A stretch of DNA of 64,000 nucleotides from Corticium candelabrum (lineage: Eukaryota > Porifera > Homoscleromorpha > Homosclerophorida > Plakinidae), in the NCBI RefSeq assembly GCF_963422355.1, contig NC_085106.1:4978005-5042004 (forward strand), in the 5' to 3' direction. Positions 58,442 to 64,000 of the stretch are shown piece by piece. Under the pieces are notes generated by a model. It was not told the origin of the DNA. It did not search any database and was given only the letters and a program-made list of their open reading frames with translations. Each line of letters starts with the position of its first letter. The stretch's first letter is position 1. The position numbers and the translations under genes were made by a program.

Positions 58442-59516
58442 AGGTATGATCAGTTTGTCACCTTCAGAAAGATTTGTTGCTCTCTTGAAGAGTGAAAGCA
58501 ACAATGCAAAGGACAGTGAGAAGAAGCAGTACTTGGAGGTAGGTGATGGTGCAAATTATTATACACATGTACATTAAATTAAGTTGAGCTGTGTAAAATA
58601 CATCCTTATTGAAGATCATGGACTGTCCAAGAGTTGGCATTGTTGCAAACGTGTAATTAACTCGAGGCACACATGTACTCAGGTGATGGTAATAGGTCTT
58701 GTGGGTGGTTCGACAACCGATTTGACAGATGTGGGTGGGTCAATAGACAGATATGGATGGTATTATCTGCTTTGGCTATATGCATTGTATGCATAGGTCT
58801 ACTGTTACCATGGTTATATGTTCTAAATTGTCAGTAGAGCGGATGCCACCAATTATCCAATGTTTGTGTTGAATTGAGTTTCAAAGTAATGCATCGACTT
58901 TGCTAAGAAGTCACTTTTGTTAGAATGTTGGCTTGGTATTTCGTAGCAGTATGTGTACTGTACTGTGTTTCTCGTAGCTGTTGATGCAAATGAATTTGAA
59001 ACTATTTGGAATAGCAGCACCTAAACAAACTCAGGTGCTTCATTGTTTTGCAGTCTTAACCCAAAGTTACAAGACAAAATAGTTGCATGGATAGGTCAAA
59101 TTGTGTTGTGTGTGTGATATAGTCCATTTCTTCTTTGATAGAGTGCTGATTTGCAGATATGTGACCAGATCTATATAGTAGGTGGGGTCTGTGATCGCTA
59201 ATAAATACAGCCGAAAGCTAGCAAAAGTATAGTCCAGGTACATTGAGACACGTTCGAAGTTCAAATAGTTCATAATCGTTTTATTTAGTATGCATTTCTG
59301 CGACACATTTGTTCATCGTCAAAACCGGCATAGATGGTTGCCAATTGTTTAGAAAACGTGTATACTGCTGCTAAATGTCTACTTAAATTTATTGCAATAT
59401 GTTTTATAATTTCTCTTTGCAAAAATTCAGGCTACTCGTGTAAACTTCTCTGGAAACACGAGAGGGGTGCAACACCCAAACAATTGCACCCAGAAACTGT
59501 TAATAAATTTTCTTAG
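58442..59516 (+). CDS. Three candidate exons of an unidentified gene
   Basis: Exon-like segments with good splice borders and compatible phases: 58442-58540 (GMISLSPSERFVALLKSESN... ending KKQYLE, donor gtaggt), about 58980-59033 (LLMQMNLKLFGIAAPKQTQ, acceptor ctcgtag, donor gtgctt) and about 59431-59516 (ATRVNFSGNTRGVQHPNNCT... ending LLINFL, donor gtaagt). Further acceptor-bordered segments occur at 62653, 62871 and 62990. They could continue the gene that starts at 47700. No domain was recognised; the peptide is helix-rich and soluble. Confidence 0.4.
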
Positions 59517-59608
59517 TAAGTGTCAGCAAGTGTGCAGCAGCTGCATGTTCCATAACCTAAAAGCTAGCATGTGAAAGTTTAGCACTTTAGTGCTTCTTTT
59601 GTAAAGTA

Positions 59609-60624
59609 CACTCGAACGTCTCTTATCCAGGCAGCTTGGGACTGGGCACTGCCTGTATCTCATAATTGCCTGAATCTTAGGATAAACACATTTTACAAGC
59701 AGTAGATCAGTTTGAAAGCTTTTTCTTGTCATGTGAAAATGAGATTACAAAAGAGTGAATATGTACATACTGTACGTATATATCCATTCTGCATTTTCAT
59801 TTAGATATGTAATATAGTACCTATTGCATGATTACATGTATAGTACTGTACACCCAATGGTCATCATGCTTAGTACTGTACACCCAATGGTCATCATGAT
59901 TAGTGTCCAGGGAAGTGGCTGTGTACTAGCAGATTTGGTTCTCACGTCAAATTGTTCGGCTGACCATATCTACTAGCAGATTTGGTCTGCCAGACATTTG
60001 ACGTGAGCGGATTTGGTTCTACCCGGACCACACACGTGTTGTGGCGTTTAGTCCCCCTACATGGATTTGGTCCGCCTACGTAAATTTGTTCTAAGACTAC
60101 AAATTCTGCACCGTATTTTTTCATCTTGAGAACGTCTCCTACTGCCTAGCAGCACATCTTTGGACCTAGGAAAAGATTTTCTTGGTTTTGACATTCATCT
60201 TAGCGTCTGCGAAAGCGACTTTACTTAGATCAAACGGGTAATCAGATATTAACACCGTTGTGTGATATGCATCTGCCTTTGCGGTTTTATGGGCTTACTA
60301 GCAACTGTGACAGCAAAAGAAATGCTTGCATGATCAAATGCAAGCAAGTCTTATGTGAATTTTATGCATGTACATACATACATATACACTGCAATTTGAC
60401 TTCAAAGAAACAGAAACAATAGAACATACTTTATCAGACATAGGGGGACTAAATCCGCGAGTTGTTGCCGCAGCAGACTAAATAGCGGATTTGGTACGGG
60501 AGACTTGGGGGGACTTGGGGGACTCTGTACGCGGGGCACCAAATCTGCTGCTGCACCAGATCACGGGTGCTCAATTTACAGACATGTCAGCATCTCGGAC
60601 ATCTGGATAAGAGACATTCGAGTG
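59609..60624. mobile_element. Pogo/Tigger-like non-autonomous element, 1016 bp
   Basis: Terminal inverted repeats CACTCGAACGTCTCTTATCC and (reverse complement) CACTCGAATGTCTCTTATCC are flanked by TA on both sides. Inside there is a 30-bp tandem duplication at 59851-59910. There is also a second nested inverted repeat, CTAGCAGATTTGGT at 59929 against ACCAAATCTGCTG near 60538, with recurring GGATTTGGT words. No coding sequence. Confidence 0.8.
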
Positions 60625-60626
60625 TA

Positions 60627-61350
60627 TAGGAAATGTGTTCTTTTTTTGAAGCAGACTTTCTGCATGTACATGCACGCATATGTAATAGCCGTTTGTAGAC
60701 ATGCAGAATATCACAACCCAAGAATGTCTAGCCTGACAGCATGTTGAAATTGCTGGCATTGGAGGAAATATCATATCATTGCCACAAAACATACCGTACT
60801 GATATAGATATGCAGAATGAGGAACGTTGTCATGTCATTAATGGTTGGTGCTAGCACAAACTATGAGGCATGAAATCCTGCCTCAACAGTTCTACTGTTC
60901 AGCTACATGCTTAACTATTACTTTAGCAAAAGTACTTCTGGAGGCCTATAGTGTAACACTATGAGTTGACTGTGTGGACATACCTGTTTAAGGATAACAT
61001 ACAACATGGTTGACTTTTCTCTGCATTTGTATTGTAGTTCAGTAGTCAATAGAATATATAGATTTATCAATTCCGGTCTGCGGAAAGACGATTAGGATAT
61101 ATAGTGCCGTGACAGGCTATGTGTTACTTGGTTCATGCACAAAGCTATAGAAGACAATTTGAAAGTTGTCAGTGACTTCACTACTCAATGCCAACATTTG
61201 ACAAGCTCATCAGTGATAATGTTGTCATACGTACAACATAGCCTACCAATAAGATTTTGCAATTAACAGCAATGTAAAATTTGTACTGAACAATTGATTT
61301 CTTGTATAAAAAGGTTGATGTCGGCATGGTCTAACAATTTACCCAACTCT
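60627..61350. other. Possible intron or intergenic DNA, nothing recognised
   Basis: AT-rich with no frame or repeat structure that I could identify. Confidence 0.35.
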
Positions 61351-61354
61351 CTCT

Positions 61355-61740
61355 CTATATATGTCTCCATTCAGTCTGTGACATTGTTGCCCTTGTGTAC
61401 CAAGAATCACTAGATAGGCCTGATTCTTTCAGATCTAGTTTAACATTGCCCCTCCAATGCTTTCGAGGGCCTCCTCGTGGTTGTGAATGGGGTAGCCATC
61501 TGAAGAGAATTCTCTTTGGAATTCTGTTGTCAGCCATCCTTGCAAACTGACCATTCCAGTCGTCATTTTGCTATTTTTCTGTTGTAGTCGTCAAGTCACC
61601 CCATCTTGTTAACAGAGCACTCTTTGAAAGGTGGTCTTTCCACTGCTGGATTCTTGGTATGTATATCCAAAACAGATCTAATACACCAACTTTCCATGTC
61701 ATATGGTACTAGTATTGAGATGACAGCTTAAACTTTCGTT
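61355..61740 (-). pseudogene. LINE ORF2 C-terminal fragment
   Basis: The minus strand reads WKDHLSKSALLTRWGDLTT, then NDDWNGQFARMADNRIPKRI, LFRWLPHSQPRGGPRKHWRG and LKESGLSSDSWYTRATMSQT. This 'NRIPKRILFGWLP...RGGPRRRWRD...WY' block is a well-known C-terminal signature of RTE/L2-like elements. One stop interrupts it. Confidence 0.8.
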
Positions 61741-61962
61741 CTTCATGCAAATTTTTAGGCTGAGAAGCATGTATGGCCTTTGCAGTCGCACAATTTAGGG
61801 ATGAAAAGGGTGACATCATAGCGATGTCCTGAGCCCACCTTCATACTAATCTTAGCTTGTGGGTTTGACAGCCACTGCCAAATGAGATGATACCAAAGCT
61901 CAATGAATAACACGGAGAAATTCAAACTCCATGTACCGCTACCGAACATGCAGGTGCACGTG

Positions 61963-61965
61963 CAC

Positions 61966-62009
<44 letters not shown>

Positions 62010-62023
62010 GCACACACACACAC

Positions 62024-62066
<43 letters not shown>

Positions 62067-62086
62067 CACACACACAACACACACAC

Positions 62087-62139
<53 letters not shown>
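61963..62139. repeat. (CA)n array with AACA and GCAC interruptions
   Basis: About 177 bp, mostly CA with several CAACAC interruptions. Confidence 0.95.
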
Positions 62140-62140
<1 letters not shown>

Positions 62141-62650
62141 CTGTGTTCTTGTATTTTATGTGGATATAATTCTAAATCGGGGCAACATTCTAAATCAAGT
62201 GCTTCTTATTTAAAACATGCGTGGTAGCATTGTCTAAACGTGCCATTATCTGAGCGTGCAAACACGCATGCAGTTCATTGTCTTTAGCTTTTGTGACATT
62301 AGAAAGGTTGTCACGGTTTTTATGATTTATTCCTTTGTGAAAATTATGACATGTCAAGACTGGAGCAACATGCACACAGGTTGACTGATAGGAAACGTAA
62401 CATGCATATACTCTACTACTAAGTAGGAAGCTACTAGCAGTAACTATAAGGTTTAGCTTTTTATGAACACTAACAATAGTAACATGAGTGCTTATAAATA
62501 CACATTGATCATAAATGGTCAAGTTGATGGTAGTGCTAAGAATTGTACTAGACTTCACACAGACTTCTACAAATGTGTATTTATCTACAAACTCATACAC
62601 TCCCACTAATCTATTGCTGTTGTATTTTATGACCTTAGTGCTTTTCTTTG
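62140..62650. other. Non-coding, nothing recognised
   Basis: A long minus-strand frame here is AT-rich, lacks recognisable domains and is probably chance. Confidence 0.3.
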
Positions 62651-63087
62651 TAGATATGGCAATCAGATTGTCTGTTGCATTGTGTAAACCTTTCTGACTC
62701 AAAGAAACATGGCATTGTATTTGATGATGGTATATATGGATGCAGTGTATCCTTATTGCGGTGTGAGGTGTACATAATAGTGATAGCATTAATTGTTGCT
62801 GTTGTTATAGCAATGTTTGGTTCTCTGGAATGGTCATCATCTGAAGATCGAATTCTGTTTATTGCAGAACGCTATCGACCAAAAGCTGCCTCGTATTTTG
62901 ACAAAAGTATATTTGAATGATGTGCCACCTTTTAATAAGAGTGTGTTCCATATTTTTTATGTTTGGTTTGAACGCAGATGACAAATCATCGGAAAGCAGC
63001 AGCTATGTTAGGGTATGGTAATAACTAACTAATATCAAACGCAAAAGTACTCTTGCTTGTTATTACCTAGTTTATGAATAGCATATT

Positions 63088-63110
63088 ATTATTATTATTA
63101 TTATTTTATA
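63088..63110. repeat. (ATT)n microsatellite
   Basis: About seven ATT units, ATTATTATT. Confidence 0.9.
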
Positions 63111-63278
63111 TTATATATCTGCATCGCACACATAAACAGGGTGCAAATTAAACATAAAATAAAGCCAAAAAGGTCAAAAAGGAAGACAACATATGCCTAC
63201 AACAAAAGAAGGAACACACTATCTCAGTCAACAGAAAAGAGTCTCTAAGTGTAGTGCTACTGAAGCATGAAGGTTGCA

Positions 63279-63830
63279 TTAACCATGCACATGCCAGATG
63301 ACCTGCTGCAGCTCTGGAGGGTGAGACAGAAGCCTCAAGTCAGTCTTAATCGTCGTGTATATGGAATGTTTTGAGTAATTTGCAATACCATAAAGTGACT
63401 GAAATGTCCTGTAATCAGAATAAAGGAAGATCTCATTGAACTGTCTAGGAGAAATGACATGTAAGAAACGACAGGGTTTGCAGATTATAGAAGCGATCAA
63501 CAAATGTGACAAAGGAAGAAAACCTGTTGCTACTAGTATTGTGTCGACATGAGATTGCTGAGGAACATTGCAGATTCTTCTTAGAGTGTCATTCCAAACA
63601 ACGCGCAAACGATTCAGTTCATGATCATTGCATGACCATAACTGAGGACCTTAAAAATAGCAGAATGTGCGTGAAGCAAGCGACACAGCACTGATGGTGA
63701 TGCTCCTTTAAAAACAGAATGAAATGAACTGAAGGAGGAAAACAACCTTTTGAGTTCATTGTCAATTGACGCCGAATGTTTCAAATTGAAATGAAAGACG
63801 TGACCAAAGTGACTTTGTCTTGCTTTAGTT
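63279..63830 (-). pseudogene. LINE reverse transcriptase C-terminal fragment (CR1/L2-like)
   Basis: The minus strand from 63830 gives ASIDNELKRLFSSFSSFHSV and SVLCRLLHAHSAIFKVLSYG. It then gives LRVVWNDTLRRICNVPQQSH and TILVATGFLPLSHL. This resembles the thumb/connection region after the catalytic core (pattern 'LNVxWNxxxRRIFxxxxxxSVxxLLxxxGxLPL'). Stops and a shift near 63610 interrupt it. Confidence 0.55.
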
Positions 63831-64000
63831 TTTAGATTTTTGCAAGACGTTTAAATTATTATGATTGAGATGGATTGTCATTCACATGGTTCTCATGCTA
63901 ATAGTTGTGTATAAAAACTCTAAACAAGAAGAATATACTGCAGCAAGTATCAAATTTAACTGCTATCATATCTGTTTGTATTTAAGGATTCTACTTTTGT

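Noticed and set aside
62190-62789. 199-codon minus-strand frame
   Set aside because: AT-rich, no domain, composition like translated non-coding DNA; not supported as a gene.

Overview
This is a gene-poor, transposon- and microsatellite-rich stretch of an animal genome. The coding genes have short GT-AG introns (56-73 nt where no repeat has inserted), no operons and no ribosome binding sites. Proteins such as NRF1, a SETMAR-type SET methyltransferase, EFCAB10 and prenylated AIG1 GTPases point to a metazoan. The mix of pogo/Tigger, hAT, Helitron, DIRS-like, Ty3/gypsy and LINE remnants suits a marine invertebrate. A sponge or another early-branching animal is my best guess, but that is inference only.

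Host genes. A very compact cluster lies at 12.4-15.6 kb: EFCAB10 (-, three exons) is head-to-head with an intronless SETMAR-type methyltransferase (+). That gene is tail-to-tail with NRF1 (-), and NRF1 is head-to-head with farnesyl pyrophosphate synthase (+). FPPS then runs to 28.3 kb in ten exons (342 aa). Its first intron is 5.7 kb because a complete 4.36-kb pogo-type transposon, itself split by a hAT-like element, sits in it; a second Tigger element and a MITE fill intron 2. At 35.1-37.3 kb two intronless AIG1/GIMAP-like GTPases, both ending in CaaX boxes, are divergently transcribed. FPPS makes the farnesyl donor that such CaaX boxes normally receive. Two partly visible multi-exon genes of unknown identity may start at 47.7 kb and run through 58.4-59.5 kb.

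Mobile elements, left to right: hAT C-terminal relic (0.8 kb); DIRS-like retroelement relic (1.7-4.1 kb); unknown SHOCT-like ORF (4.5-5.3 kb); IS630/Tc1-like transposase joined to Helitron/Pif1 helicase debris (5.4-7.7 kb); RecQ-like helicase relic (8.2-10.2 kb); tandem tRNA-derived SINEs (11.6-12.4 kb); pogo element with a PHD finger (15.7-20.1 kb); Tigger (22.1-23.3 kb); a second SINE family (25.3, 29.0, 29.4 kb); LINE fragments (28.8, 30.8-32.3, 33.6-34.6, 48.2-50.0, 52.9-55.3, 55.7, 57.1-58.2, 61.4-61.7, 63.3-63.8 kb); gypsy remnants (37.7-40.9 kb); a nearly intact hAT transposase (41.9-44.5 kb); a complete non-autonomous Helitron (45.25-45.8 kb); and a 1.75-kb giant foldback element (50.7-52.4 kb).

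Simple repeats are exceptional. There are about a dozen (CA/TG)n arrays, including one uninterrupted tract of about 700 bp at 46.2-46.9 kb. Several arrays sit exactly at the 3' ends of retroposons.
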